Origin: Sphingomicrobium flavum
GTDB taxonomy: Bacteria; Pseudomonadota; Alphaproteobacteria; Sphingomonadales; Sphingomonadaceae
Assembly: GCF_024721605.1 (NCBI RefSeq)
Contig: NZ_CP102630.1
Location: forward strand, 248,001 to 312,000
DNA: 64,000 nt
Reading direction: 5' to 3'
In this document: piece by piece, positions 18,603 through 27,592 of the stretch
Layout of the letters: each line of letters opens with the position of its first letter
Numbering within the stretch: position 1 is the stretch's first letter
Translations under genes and position numbers: made by a program
Notes under the pieces: model-generated
Seen by the model: only the letters and a program-made list of their open reading frames with translations
Told to the model about the DNA's origin: nothing
Database searches by the model: none

Positions 18603-19790
18603 ATGCGCGTCCTGATTTTCGCTTCGACCATCGCCCTTGCCGCCTGCACAGCCGAACGGCCGGGCATCGTCGTCCTCAACAATAATGAGACCAGCGACGA
18701 TGGCGCGAGCGCTGCCAGTGGCGGCCTCCCGTTCACGGTTACCGAAATGGGCAATTTCGACGAGCCGTGGGCGGGCGCCTTCATGCCCGGCACCAACATG
18801 CTCTTCATCACCGAAAAGGGCGGCACCATCAAGATCGTCGACGTGAAGACCGGCCGCATGGGCAGCGTGGAAAGCGGCATCCCGACCGTCGATTATGGTG
18901 GGCAGGGCGGCCTTGGCGACATTGCCTTCGGTCCCGACTGGACGCCGGGCCAGACGAGCGGTGGATCGATCTACCTGAGCTTTGCCGAAGCGGGTGATGG
19001 AGACACAAGGGGCGCGGCGCTCGGCCGCGGGACGCTGATCTGCGACGAGGCCGACAGCTGCCGCATCGAGGGCTTCACCGTGCTGTGGCGGCAGGACAAG
19101 ACCGACGGTCGCGGCCATTATTCGCACCGCATCCTGTTCTCGCCCGATGGCCAATATCTGTTCCTGACCTCGGGCGACCGGCAGAAGCTCGATCCCGCGC
19201 AGGATCGGTCGAACAATCTGGGCGCCGTGCTGCGCCTGACGCTCGATGGACAGGCGGCAGCGGGCAATCCGTGGGAGAGCGAGGGCGGTAGCGCCGCTGA
19301 AATCTGGTCGATGGGCCACCGCAACTTGCTGGGGCTCGACTTCGCGCCCGACGGTCGCCTGTGGGAAATCGAAATGGGCCCGCGCCATGGCGACGAGCTC
19401 AACCTGGTCGAGCGCGGCGCCAATTATGGCTGGCCCGTGCGCAGCAATGGCGACCATTATGACGGGCGCGATATCCCCGATCACACCGCCGATGACGGCT
19501 TTGCCAAGCCCAAGGCCTATTGGGTCCCTGCGATCAGCCCCGCCAGCCTGCTGATCTATTCGGGCGACCTGTTCGCCGCCTGGAAAGGCGATGCGTTGAT
19601 CCCGGGCCTGTCGGGCCAGTCGATCACCCATGTGGATATCAATGGTGCCGAGGTCGTCAGCACTACCACCTATGACATGGGCAACCGCATGCGCGAGATC
19701 GTCGAAGGGCCCGACGGCGCGCTCTACGCGCTGGAAGACGAGCGGCGTGGATCGGACGGCAGCTTGCTGAAGCTGACGCCGAGGCCATAG
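18603..19790 (+). CDS. PQQ-dependent aldose sugar dehydrogenase-like lipoprotein
   Basis: The 395-residue precursor has a lipoprotein signal MRVLIFASTIALAAC with lipobox LAAC, so the protein is likely anchored in the periplasm. The rest is a six-bladed propeller of the soluble glucose/aldose dehydrogenase type. It includes DRQKLDPAQDRSNNLGAVLRL, WSMGHRNLLGLDFAPDG and EMGPRHGDELNLVERGANYGWP, which hold the His, Arg and Asp/Glu positions used for PQQ and calcium binding in the family. It would oxidise sugars and pass electrons to a carrier. The start was chosen for CGGAGAACCCC upstream and the signal peptide. No PQQ synthesis genes are in the window. Confidence 0.88.
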   Translation: MRVLIFASTIALAACTAERPGIVVLNNNETSDDGASAASGGLPFTVTEMGNFDEPWAGAFMPGTNMLFITEKGGTIKIVDVKTGRMGSVESGIPTVDYGGQGGLGDIAFGPDWTPGQTSGGSIYLSFAEAGDGDTRGAALGRGTLICDEADSCRIEGFTVLWRQDKTDGRGHYSHRILFSPDGQYLFLTSGDRQKLDPAQDRSNNLGAVLRLTLDGQAAAGNPWESEGGSAAEIWSMGHRNLLGLDFAPDGRLWEIEMGPRHGDELNLVERGANYGWPVRSNGDHYDGRDIPDHTADDGFAKPKAYWVPAISPASLLIYSGDLFAAWKGDALIPGLSGQSITHVDINGAEVVSTTTYDMGNRMREIVEGPDGALYALEDERRGSDGSLLKLTPRP

Positions 19791-19818
19791 AAAAGGGCGC
19801 CTGCATCGCGGACGCCCT
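19791..19818 (-). terminator. Hairpin terminator of the peroxiredoxin gene
   Basis: Arms AGGGCG (19794-19799) and CGCCCT (19813-19818) close a 13-base loop. On the minus strand TTTT follows the stem, while the plus strand lacks a T-tract. It ends the cysK-peroxiredoxin transcript and may also fold at the 3' end of the sugar dehydrogenase mRNA. Confidence 0.6.
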
Positions 19819-19838
19819 CATGATATTGGAGTGACCAA

Positions 19839-20504
19839 TCAGGCCTTTTCAGGCTGCGGGATGACGCGCAGGTAGGGTTTCTTGGTCTCCCAGCCATTGG
19901 GATATTTGGCCTTCGCGTCTTCGTCCGACACGCTGGGCGGGATGATGACATCATCGCCGTCGCGCCAGTTGACGGGGGTGGCGACGCCCGCATTTTCGGT
20001 GAGCTGGACGCTGTCGAGCAGGCGCATCACCTCGTCGAAATTGCGGCCCGAGCTCATCGGGTAGAGCAGCATGGCGCGGATCTTCTTGTCGGGGCCGATG
20101 ATGTAGACGGTGCGCACGGTGGCATTGTTGGCGGCAGTGCGGCCTTGCGCCGTGCCGCTCTCGTCAGCCGGCAGCATATTATAGGCCTTGGCGACGTTGA
20201 GATCGACATCGCCGATGATCGGATAGCCGACGCTGTTGCCCGAAACCTCTTCGATATCGGGCAGCCAGTTGCGGTTATCTTCACTGCTGTCCACCGACAG
20301 GCCGACGATGCGGGTGTTGCGCTTGGCAAATTCGTCGCTGAGGCCGGCCATATAGCCAAGCTCGGTCGTGCAAACCGGCGTGAAGGCCTTGGGGTGCGAG
20401 AAGAGGATCGCCCAGTGATCGCCGATCCAGTCATGGAAGCTGATATCGCCCTGGGTGGTACTGGCCGTGAAATCGGGTGCGGTCGAACCGATCGAAAGTG
20501 TCAT
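19839..20504 (-). CDS. 1-Cys peroxiredoxin (Prx6/AhpC-TSA family)
   Basis: This 221-residue cytosolic peroxidase reduces hydrogen peroxide and organic peroxides. The peroxidatic Cys45 lies in HPKAFTPVCTTELG, and the C-terminal Prx6 extension is present (DDVIIPPSVSDEDAKAKYP). I see no resolving Cys elsewhere, so it is of the 1-Cys type. It begins 18 bases after cysK and ends in a terminator. Co-transcription with cysteine synthase makes sense, since cysteine-derived thiols are its likely reductants. Confidence 0.94.
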   Translation of the reverse strand: MTLSIGSTAPDFTASTTQGDISFHDWIGDHWAILFSHPKAFTPVCTTELGYMAGLSDEFAKRNTRIVGLSVDSSEDNRNWLPDIEEVSGNSVGYPIIGDVDLNVAKAYNMLPADESGTAQGRTAANNATVRTVYIIGPDKKIRAMLLYPMSSGRNFDEVMRLLDSVQLTENAGVATPVNWRDGDDVIIPPSVSDEDAKAKYPNGWETKKPYLRVIPQPEKA

Positions 20505-20522
20505 GGGTTTTCCTCTTTTTGC

Positions 20523-21563
20523 TTATTCGGTGGGAAGGTAGGGGACGGCGATCTCGCTCGATCGGGTGAGGAATTCGGGGACCTCGAGGCCCTTGGAGGC
20601 GAGAAATTCGGGGTTGAAGAGGCGCGACTGGTAACGCGTGCCCGGATCGCACAGGATCGTCACGATGGTATGGCCGGGGCCAAGCTGTCTGGCGAGGCGC
20701 ACCGCGCCCGCCACATTGACGCCCGACGACATGCCAAGGTTGAGACCCTCTTCGGCCAGCATCTGGAAATTGCGATCCAGCGCTTCCTGGTCGGGGATCT
20801 GGAAGGCGTGATCGACGGTCAGACCTTCCAGATTGCCGGTGATTCGGCCCTGGCCGATGCCTTCGGTGATCGAGCCGCCTTCGGACTTCAATTCGCCGCT
20901 GGTAAAATAGCTGTAGAGCGCGGCGCCCGGCGGATCGGCGATACCGATGGCAATATCGGTCTTGCGTTCGCGCAGCGCCTCAGCGGTGCCCGCCAGCGTG
21001 CCGCCGGTGCCGACCGCGCAGATGAAGCCATCGATCTTGCCTTCGGTCTGTTCCCAGATTTCGGGGCCGGTGGTCTCGATATGGGCCTGGCGGTTGGCCT
21101 GATTGTCGAACTGGTCGGCGAACAGGGCGCCAGCGGGGCGCTCGGCGGCCAACTGCTCGGCGATGCGCGCGGCGATCTTCACATAATTGTTGGGATTCTT
21201 GAACGGCACTGCGGGCACTTCGACCAGCGTCGCGCCCAGATTGCGCAGCGTGTCCTTCTTTTCCTGCGTCTGCGTTTCGGGAATGACGATCACCGTCTCC
21301 ATCCCCAGCGCATTGCCGACCATGGTGAGGCCGATGCCGGTATTGCCCGCGGTGCCATCGACGATGGTGCCGCCCGGTTTGAGCACTGCGCGCTCCATCG
21401 CATCGCGTACGAGGAAGAGCGCTGCGCGATCCTTGACCGATTGGCCGGGGTTCATGAATTCGGCCTTGCCGAGGATCGTGCAGCCGGTTTCCTCCGAAGC
21501 GCGGCGGAGCTTGATCAGCGGGGTGTTGCCGATCGCGTCGAGAACATCGTTGCGGACTGTCAT
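20523..21563 (-). CDS. cysK: Cysteine synthase A (O-acetylserine sulfhydrylase)
   Basis: This PLP enzyme makes cysteine from O-acetylserine and sulfide. The 346-residue protein has the PLP lysine Lys44 in PGQSVKDRAA, the GTAGNTGIGL asparagine loop, the phosphate-binding GTGGT (ICAVGTGGTLAG) and SSGVNVAGA near the C-terminus. It is about 25-35 residues longer than E. coli CysK, which I see mainly at the C-terminal end. The start at 21563 (MTVRNDVLD) has GGAAGC upstream; the longer frame adds 17 atypical residues. The downstream peroxiredoxin is co-oriented. Confidence 0.93.
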   Translation of the reverse strand: MTVRNDVLDAIGNTPLIKLRRASEETGCTILGKAEFMNPGQSVKDRAALFLVRDAMERAVLKPGGTIVDGTAGNTGIGLTMVGNALGMETVIVIPETQTQEKKDTLRNLGATLVEVPAVPFKNPNNYVKIAARIAEQLAAERPAGALFADQFDNQANRQAHIETTGPEIWEQTEGKIDGFICAVGTGGTLAGTAEALRERKTDIAIGIADPPGAALYSYFTSGELKSEGGSITEGIGQGRITGNLEGLTVDHAFQIPDQEALDRNFQMLAEEGLNLGMSSGVNVAGAVRLARQLGPGHTIVTILCDPGTRYQSRLFNPEFLASKGLEVPEFLTRSSEIAVPYLPTE

Positions 21564-21645
21564 GCGCTTCCATTTAGGGAGCGCGCCGCCATGGCGGTAG
21601 GGGGGTGTCAGCATTTGTTCAGCGAAACCGGCCTAATTGTCTGGG

Positions 21646-22002
21646 ATGAAACGCTTTCTTTTGGTCGCACTGGCGGCGGGTCTGGGCGCCGGGCCCGCGC
21701 ACGCGACCGGCGAAATCATCTGCGAGACCGCCAGCGGTCCGCAAACCAGGATCAGCCTTGGCTTTGGCCATAATGTGGTGGCCACCGGCATGTGGGCGCA
21801 GCTTCAGGCCGATGGCGAATGGACGACGATGGACGTGGCGCAAAGCTGGATGGACGGCGAGCGGCTGCTGGTCGATCTCACCAACGCGGCGCATGACAGG
21901 CTGATCGCGCGGATCGATGCCAGGTGGAATAATGCCACCAACAGCTTTGACGGCGTCCTGATCCAGGGCGACACGAAACGCTGGGTGCGCTGCCGCGGCT
22001 AG
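21646..22002 (+). CDS. Hypothetical secreted protein, 118 aa
   Basis: The short protein has a clear signal peptide (MKRFLLVALAAGLGAGPAHAT, cleavage near AHA). A small beta-rich domain follows with two cysteines (IICETAS and RWVRCRG) that could form a disulfide. I do not recognise the family. The ATG at 21646 follows GTCTGGG only loosely. Its TAG stop overlaps the trmB TAG on the opposite strand in CTAG. It lies divergent to cysK with an 82-base gap. Confidence 0.65.
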   Translation: MKRFLLVALAAGLGAGPAHATGEIICETASGPQTRISLGFGHNVVATGMWAQLQADGEWTTMDVAQSWMDGERLLVDLTNAAHDRLIARIDARWNNATNSFDGVLIQGDTKRWVRCRG

Positions 22003-22703
22003 CGCCGCCGATAGCGCAGATAGTAAGGCCGCCGTCCTTCGCGCCGCGCCTTGGCGGCGTAGCGCGTGTCGATCCAGCCGCCGGGCTTTTCCAGGAAGCC
22101 TTCGGGCCCCTTGATCACCCAGTCGAAATTGGCGCGATGCCCTTCGCGCTGCATGACCTGCAGCGCCCATTCCAGATAGACCGGATGGTCAGTCGCGACG
22201 CGAAATTCGCCGCCGGGCTTCAGCTTGGCCGCGATCATGTCGAGCGGGCCGTCATTCATCATCCGCCTTTTGGCATGGCGCGCCTTGGGCCAGGGATCGG
22301 GGTGGAGAAGATAGACGAAGCTGAGTGCCCCGTCGGGCACGCGGTCCAGCACGCCCAGCGCATCGCCCATATGCAGCCGCACATTGGCGAGCATGCCGTC
22401 GCGGATATGGGTGAGGCATTGGGCGACACCGTTGAGGAAGGGTTCGCAGCCGATAAAGCCGTGATCGGGCAGCAGGTCGGCGCGGTAGGCCAGATGCTCG
22501 CCGCCGCCAAAGCCGATTTCGAAATGCAGCGGGCGATCCTCGCCGAACAGCCGCGTTGCCGTGATCTCGCCACCGTCGGGCACGCTGATCTGGGGCAGCA
22601 ATTTCTCGACCAGCTCGGCCTGCGCCTGGCGCAGCTTATGCGTGCTCGACCGGCCGTAAAGCCGGTTCAAGGTGGTCGGATCGCCTTTCTTGAACGCCGT
22701 CAT
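21999..22703 (-). CDS. trmB: tRNA (guanine-N7)-methyltransferase
   Basis: TrmB methylates G46 of tRNA with S-adenosylmethionine. The 234-residue protein has the SAM loop HFEIGFGGGEHLAYRA and the VYLLHPDPWPKARHAKRR catalytic stretch, with VATDHPVYLEWAL near the end. In many Alphaproteobacteria trmB follows metK directly. Here about 3.7 kb with two GGDEF genes and a secreted protein separates them. Confidence 0.95.
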   Translation of the reverse strand: MTAFKKGDPTTLNRLYGRSSTHKLRQAQAELVEKLLPQISVPDGGEITATRLFGEDRPLHFEIGFGGGEHLAYRADLLPDHGFIGCEPFLNGVAQCLTHIRDGMLANVRLHMGDALGVLDRVPDGALSFVYLLHPDPWPKARHAKRRMMNDGPLDMIAAKLKPGGEFRVATDHPVYLEWALQVMQREGHRANFDWVIKGPEGFLEKPGGWIDTRYAAKARREGRRPYYLRYRRR

Positions 22704-22745
22704 GGCCGCGCCGCTTAAGCGAGACCGCAGCGCTCAGCAAGCCTG

Positions 22746-23813
22746 TCAGTCGGTCGAAATGGTGATGTTGCTACCCTTGTCGCGCTTGTTAGCTGAGCTG
22801 ATCGGCCTGGTCTGCTGAACGTGCTGCAGCGCCATTGCGGGGGGCGGCAGGCCGTCCATCGGGGCATAATGCAGGGTGCGGTCAGCTTCGAGCAGGTTGA
22901 TCTGATATTCGGGCTTCTCGTCCTCCTTGGACGACCCATCGCCGAGCAGCGCGGCCATTCCGTCGCGATAGACCGAGATCGAACTTCCCGTGTCGCTGAG
23001 CGCCATGAGATAGCCATCGTCCCTGCCATCGGCGCGGTAGACACCGAAGATCGCCTCGCTGGATGCGTCCCGGCAATAGGCGGCGGGCTTCTTGACCACG
23101 CCCTTTTCCTCTAGCGAGCCCTGCACCACGCTGGAAAGCAATGCGGTGAGGATCCCGCTCTGCATGCGATCGTCCTTGTCCTTTTCGACCAGCTTGGCAG
23201 CTTCATCGAAGCGCAGGGCATCGGCGCATTCCGCGACGGCCACGGCAGGCTGCATCGCGCCATAGCGCCAGCTGAATTCAGACAGGAAGGATCGGGCCAA
23301 GGCCTCGATTTCCTCGCGGCTGGCGGTCGAGGAGGTGACGCGGATCTTGGCGAGGCCGGTGCTGACCGGGAAGAGCGCAAGCAGTGTCGAACGATGCTCC
23401 CCGCCGACCGCCCAACTGGCCATCAGGCCGCTGGCCACCTCGGCACCGGGTGGGACATAGGCAGTGGGCTCGCCGCCCTCCATCGTGGGGAATAGTTCGG
23501 TTCGGCTCTGCAGCCCGATGCTGGCGCGATCGAACCAGACGGAAAGGTCGCCGCCCGCATAGGGGTAGAGATAGACAGTAACGAAGCTGCTCTTGTCGAT
23601 GGCGTCATATTGGATGCCGATATTGCTTTCATCGCTGCTGAAGGCGGCGATGCGCTGACGCCGCATGCCTGCGACCTCGCGCGGAAACTTGATACCGCTG
23701 GCGTCATGTTTCCAGTTGCGCTTGTTGGTCTCGATCACCTGCTGCGCTGCTGCCGGCGTTGCAGCGAGCGTCATCGCGCCGAACGCCGCCATGGCGAGAA
23801 TGATGAAACGCAT
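22746..23813 (-). CDS. Hypothetical secreted protein, 355 aa
   Basis: The precursor has a signal peptide (MRFIILAMAAFGAMTLAATPAAAQ). A mature region of mixed alpha/beta character follows, with FDRASIGLQSRTELFPTMEGG and VTVYLYPYAGGDLSVWFD. It has two cysteines in the middle and one late (ECADALR, AYCRDASS). I do not recognise the family. The C-terminal 25 residues are polar. The start follows GGATCTTCC upstream, a modest ribosome site. It lies immediately before trmB on the same strand and may share its transcript. Confidence 0.75.
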   Translation of the reverse strand: MRFIILAMAAFGAMTLAATPAAAQQVIETNKRNWKHDASGIKFPREVAGMRRQRIAAFSSDESNIGIQYDAIDKSSFVTVYLYPYAGGDLSVWFDRASIGLQSRTELFPTMEGGEPTAYVPPGAEVASGLMASWAVGGEHRSTLLALFPVSTGLAKIRVTSSTASREEIEALARSFLSEFSWRYGAMQPAVAVAECADALRFDEAAKLVEKDKDDRMQSGILTALLSSVVQGSLEEKGVVKKPAAYCRDASSEAIFGVYRADGRDDGYLMALSDTGSSISVYRDGMAALLGDGSSKEDEKPEYQINLLEADRTLHYAPMDGLPPPAMALQHVQQTRPISSANKRDKGSNITISTD

Positions 23814-24030
23814 GGAAGATCCTCCCCTTATTCAGGCCTGAGAGGCTGCCACAGGATCGGCGCTGGAGCAACTCGGCTACGCGACGGGCCGATTAGCCAG
23901 ATGGTAAGAGTGCCCTGCTATCGAGGGCGACATGCCGGGAGCAGTCGGGATGGGCAGCGATGACGCGCTTGCGTCCAATCCACCGATGGTTCAGGGGGGC
24001 AGCAATCGGGGGGAAGCCAAGCGACGCACC
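23814..24030. other. Divergent intergenic region with a tRNA-like fragment, no gene
   Basis: The 217-base region separates the minus-strand secreted protein gene from the first GGDEF gene. I see no convincing reading frame with a ribosome site; the GGDEF frame extends back to 23932 but without family-like sequence. Positions about 23886-23930 resemble the D-arm and anticodon arm of a tRNA, but the T-arm and acceptor pairing are missing. Promoters for both genes must be here, but no motif stands out. Confidence 0.4.
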
Positions 24031-25197
24031 ATGGGTGACAATCTTTTTTTCTATCTGGTGCCGATCATGTTCATCCTGTTCGGCATTGCGCTGGGCGCGG
24101 TGGCGCTGGCGGACCGCAAGCTGGTTGCGGCGCGCTATGGGGCCTTGGGCTTTTCGCTCGCGGCGGTCGGGATCCTGATCGATGCGTTTCGGACCGTCGA
24201 TGATCATGTGTTGCAATATCTCGCCTTGCTCGCCCATTTTGCCACGCTGGGACTGATGGTGCAGGCCTTCGCGGTGCGCCATGAAAGGCAGATGCCGATG
24301 GCGACGCTGGCGGTGCTGGGGCTGGGGGCCTTCGCCTATCTGCCCGGAACCCCGCTCGATGCCTGGCCGCATCTGCGGGTGATCCTGGTGCAGCTGATCG
24401 CCGCCACGGCGCTGTTCCCCTTCATCATCATCGCCATCGGCTGGGCCCAGCGCTCGACGGTCGACCGGATCATTCTCTTCGCGATCAGCCTCAGCTTCCT
24501 GTCTTATGTCGTGCGTGCGGGCATCTTTGCCGGCAATCCCGCCTTCGCGCTCGATTGGGGCCCCAACGCGTTCAACGTTTATAACGTTATTTTCCACATC
24601 AGCACCGCAATGACCGGCTTCGCCACCGCGCTGGTGTTGCTGGTGGCGGTGGGTGTTGACGCGCTCGTGCGCGAGGCGCGCGAAAGCGAGACCGATGCGC
24701 TGACCGGGATCGGCAACCGCCGCGCGCTCGATGCCGCGATCGATGCCGATATGCGAGGGGAATGGCGTTGCGGCGCGGTCATTGCGGCAGACCTCGATCA
24801 TTTCAAGCAGGTCAACGACCGCTACGGCCATGCCGGCGGTGACCGGGTGCTTGTCGCGGTCGGCGAAACGCTACAGCGGGTGCTTGGCCAGTTCGGCCGC
24901 CTGTGCCGGATTGGCGGCGAGGAATTCGTGCTGCTGGTCGATGATGACCATGCCGACGCGGCCGAGGCGCTGGCCACGACCACCCGCAAGGCGATTGCGG
25001 CGATCCGGCTGGATGGCCCGCTCGCCGAGCTGCGGCCCACAGCCTGTGTCGGCTTCCATATCCGCGGCGAGGGGGCGAGCATCGCCGAGGCGCTCAACAG
25101 CGCTGACCGCGCGGTCTATCGCGGCAAGGCCGACGGCCGCAACAAGGTGGTGTCCGCGGTAGGAGAGCCCGGCGCCATCGCGCTCAGGGCGGTCTGA
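24031..25197 (+). CDS. Membrane-anchored diguanylate cyclase (GGDEF), first of a tandem pair
   Basis: The 388-residue protein has an N-terminal membrane module of about 200 residues with about six hydrophobic helices (LFFYLVPIMFILFGIALGAV onward). A GGDEF domain spans about 215-375 and contains [41 protein letters not shown] and ADRAVYRGKADGRNKV. The active-site GGEEF is intact, so c-di-GMP synthesis is expected. The RxxD inhibitory site five residues before it is replaced by GQFG. The start at 24031 was chosen because it aligns with the paralogue that follows. The sensed signal is unknown. Confidence 0.88.
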   Translation: MGDNLFFYLVPIMFILFGIALGAVALADRKLVAARYGALGFSLAAVGILIDAFRTVDDHVLQYLALLAHFATLGLMVQAFAVRHERQMPMATLAVLGLGAFAYLPGTPLDAWPHLRVILVQLIAATALFPFIIIAIGWAQRSTVDRIILFAISLSFLSYVVRAGIFAGNPAFALDWGPNAFNVYNVIFHISTAMTGFATALVLLVAVGVDALVREARESETDALTGIGNRRALDAAIDADMRGEWRCGAVIAADLDHFKQVNDRYGHAGGDRVLVAVGETLQRVLGQFGRLCRIGGEEFVLLVDDDHADAAEALATTTRKAIAAIRLDGPLAELRPTACVGFHIRGEGASIAEALNSADRAVYRGKADGRNKVVSAVGEPGAIALRAV

Positions 25198-25241
25198 AAA
25201 TTCGCTAGTTTCCGCCGCTTTGGCCTGCTACGCCCGTCGTG

Positions 25242-26381
25242 ATGCAGGGGGGCACGCTTTTTTTCGTACTGATCCCGTCGATGTTCATCGCCTTTGCAAT
25301 CGCAATGGTGGTCATCGCGCTGATCGAACGCGGGCAGCGCAGTGTGCGCTGGGCGGCGGCGGGCTTCGGCTTTGCCGGGCTGGCGATGATTGCCGATGTC
25401 TATCGCGCCATCGACGACGATCTTTTGGGCTATGTCGCCGTGCTGATGCATTTCGCCAGCATCGGATCGATGATGCAGGCGCTGACCCTGCGCCATCGCC
25501 AATCGATGCCACTATGGATCTTCGCGATCGTCCTGGTCGCGGCCTTGTGGATGTTGCCGGGTACTGCCTGGCGGCCCGAAGTGCCGGTACGGCGAGTGAT
25601 CGTGCACGCGGTGGGGACGCTTATCTTGGGGATCGGTGTTCTTCGGCTTTGGCGGTTTCGCCAGAATAACGGGATCGACATGGCGATCACCTTCGTGGTG
25701 GTCGCGTCCTTCCTTTCCTATATCGCCCGCACGACCATGCCGATCATCGACCCGCCGACCGCGGATGTGATGGGGGGCGAGCGGCTCGAGCAGGGTTATG
25801 TCGTCTTTGCGCATATGACGAGCGCGATCCTCGGGCTTGCGCTGGCGATCCTGCTGCTGCTGGCGGTGGGGCAGGACCTGTTGCGTTGGCGCACCAAGGA
25901 AGCGCGTACCGACCAATTGACCGGGATTGGCAACCGCCGCGAGATGGAACGGATCATGACCGCAGACCAAATGGGCAAGCGGCCCATCAGAGGCGTGATC
26001 GCCATCGATCTGGATCATTTCAAGCAAGTCAACGATCGCTACGGCCATGCCGCCGGGGACCGATTGCTCGCCGAAGTCGGCAAGCTGCTACGCTATAATT
26101 TTGGGCATCTGGGTCCTGCCTGCCGCGTCGGGGGCGAGGAGTTCATCCTCTTCCTCAACCAGGGCGCAAAGGCGGCGCTGGCGGACATCGCCGAAGACAT
26201 CCGACAGTCGGTGCGCGACCTGCAATTGGCGCCCCCGCTCGGTAGCTACCGCGCGTCGGCCAGCCTCGGCTATTGCGATCACAAGCCGGGCGCGGACATG
26301 GAAGCCACGCTGCGCTGCGCCGATCGCGCGGTCTATGCCGCCAAGGCGGCCGGGCGAAACCAGATCGCGCGCAGCGCCTAG
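25242..26381 (+). CDS. Membrane-anchored diguanylate cyclase (GGDEF), second of a tandem pair
   Basis: The 379-residue paralogue of the preceding gene shares the membrane module pattern (LFF-x-L-x-P-x-MF, then D-x2-R-x2-DD and HFA-x2-G-x-M-x-QA-x3-RH-x3-MP). Its GGDEF domain, about 210-375, has [31 protein letters not shown] and [11 protein letters not shown]. The I-site is again missing (GHLG in place of RxxD). The ATG at 25242 is preceded by an in-frame GTG at 25239, and no Shine-Dalgarno is obvious. It starts 44 bases after the first copy. Its TAG stop overlaps the metK stop on the other strand. Confidence 0.87.
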   Translation: MQGGTLFFVLIPSMFIAFAIAMVVIALIERGQRSVRWAAAGFGFAGLAMIADVYRAIDDDLLGYVAVLMHFASIGSMMQALTLRHRQSMPLWIFAIVLVAALWMLPGTAWRPEVPVRRVIVHAVGTLILGIGVLRLWRFRQNNGIDMAITFVVVASFLSYIARTTMPIIDPPTADVMGGERLEQGYVVFAHMTSAILGLALAILLLLAVGQDLLRWRTKEARTDQLTGIGNRREMERIMTADQMGKRPIRGVIAIDLDHFKQVNDRYGHAAGDRLLAEVGKLLRYNFGHLGPACRVGGEEFILFLNQGAKAALADIAEDIRQSVRDLQLAPPLGSYRASASLGYCDHKPGADMEATLRCADRAVYAAKAAGRNQIARSA

Positions 26382-27592
26382 GCGCCCAGCGCCGCCTTCA
26401 GTTCATTGGCAAGGTCGGTTTTTTCCCAAGGGAAGAAATCGCCTTCGTGGGTGCGGCCGAAATGGCCATAGGCAGCGCTTTTTTCGTAGATCGGCTTGTT
26501 GAGGCCGAGCACGGTGCGGATTGCGCGCGGAGTCAGCCCGCCCAGCTTCTCGATCGAGAAGATTGCCGCTTCGATGGCATCGTCGCCGACCGTGCCCGTC
26601 CCATGGGTGTCGACGTAGAGTGACAGCGGCTGCGAGACGCCGATGGCATAAGCCAGCTGGATGGTGCAGCGCTTGGCGAGGCCAGCTGCCACAATATTCT
26701 TGGCAAGGTAGCGCGAAATATAGGCAGCCGAGCGGTCGACCTTGGTCGGGTCCTTGCCCGAAAAGGCACCGCCGCCATGGGGCGCTGCGCCGCCATAGGT
26801 ATCGACGATGATCTTGCGCCCGGTAATGCCGGCATCGCCATCGGGCCCGCCGATCACGAAGCTGCCGGTCGGGTTGATGTGATAGACGGTCTTGTCGGTC
26901 AGCATTCCGTCGGGCAGCACCTTGGCCACCACCGACTTTACATAAGCGTGAAGTTCGTCACGCTTGGCGCCCTCGTCATAGCCTTCGGCATGCTGTGTCG
27001 ACACGACGATGGCGGTTGCTTCAACCGGCTTGCCGCCTTCGAAGCGCAGCGTCACCTGGCTCTTGGCGTCGGGCTCCAGGAAGGGCGCGGTGCCAGCATG
27101 GCGATCATCGGCCATGGCCTGCAGGATCTTGTGCGAATAATCGATCGCGGCGGGCATCAGGTCGGGGGTTTCGTCACAGGCGAAACCGAACATGATGCCT
27201 TGGTCGCCCGCGCCCTCATCCTTGTTGCCGCTGGCATCGACGCCCTGCGCGATGTGCGCAGACTGGGGATGGAGGTGGTTGGCGAAATCCAGCGTCTGCC
27301 AGTGGAAGCCATCCTGCTGATAGCCGATCCGCTTGACGGTCGCGCGCACCTTCCCCTCGATTTCCTCCCGCACGCCCTCGGCCCAATTGCCGTCGCGGTC
27401 CATGATGCCCTGGCCGCGAATTTCACCGGCCAGCACCACTTTTTGCGTGGTCACCAGCGTTTCGCAGGCCACGCGTGCCTCAGGATCCTTGGACAGGAAG
27501 AGGTCGACGATCGCATCGCTGATCTGATCGGAAACCTTGTCCGGGTGGCCTTCGGAAACGCTCTCGGAAGTGAAGAGATAGGATTTGCGCAT
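26378..27592 (-). CDS. metK: S-adenosylmethionine synthetase
   Basis: MetK makes S-adenosylmethionine from ATP and methionine. The 404-residue protein has [20 protein letters not shown], the ATP-binding [12 protein letters not shown] and the phosphate loop [16 protein letters not shown]. It is slightly longer than the roughly 384-residue E. coli enzyme. The ATG at 27592 (MRKSYLF) was chosen because it matches family starts. An in-frame ATG at 27622 would include part of the structured leader. It follows lnt by 61 bases, and its stop overlaps that of the converging GGDEF gene. Confidence 0.96.
   Translation of the reverse strand: MRKSYLFTSESVSEGHPDKVSDQISDAIVDLFLSKDPEARVACETLVTTQKVVLAGEIRGQGIMDRDGNWAEGVREEIEGKVRATVKRIGYQQDGFHWQTLDFANHLHPQSAHIAQGVDASGNKDEGAGDQGIMFGFACDETPDLMPAAIDYSHKILQAMADDRHAGTAPFLEPDAKSQVTLRFEGGKPVEATAIVVSTQHAEGYDEGAKRDELHAYVKSVVAKVLPDGMLTDKTVYHINPTGSFVIGGPDGDAGITGRKIIVDTYGGAAPHGGGAFSGKDPTKVDRSAAYISRYLAKNIVAAGLAKRCTIQLAYAIGVSQPLSLYVDTHGTGTVGDDAIEAAIFSIEKLGGLTPRAIRTVLGLNKPIYEKSAAYGHFGRTHEGDFFPWEKTDLANELKAALGA

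Noticed and set aside
23886-23930. A tRNA gene at the start of the GGDEF pair
   Set aside because: No T-arm GGTTCGAATCC-type sequence, no acceptor pairing and a C instead of T before the anticodon. Kept only as a low-interest remnant.
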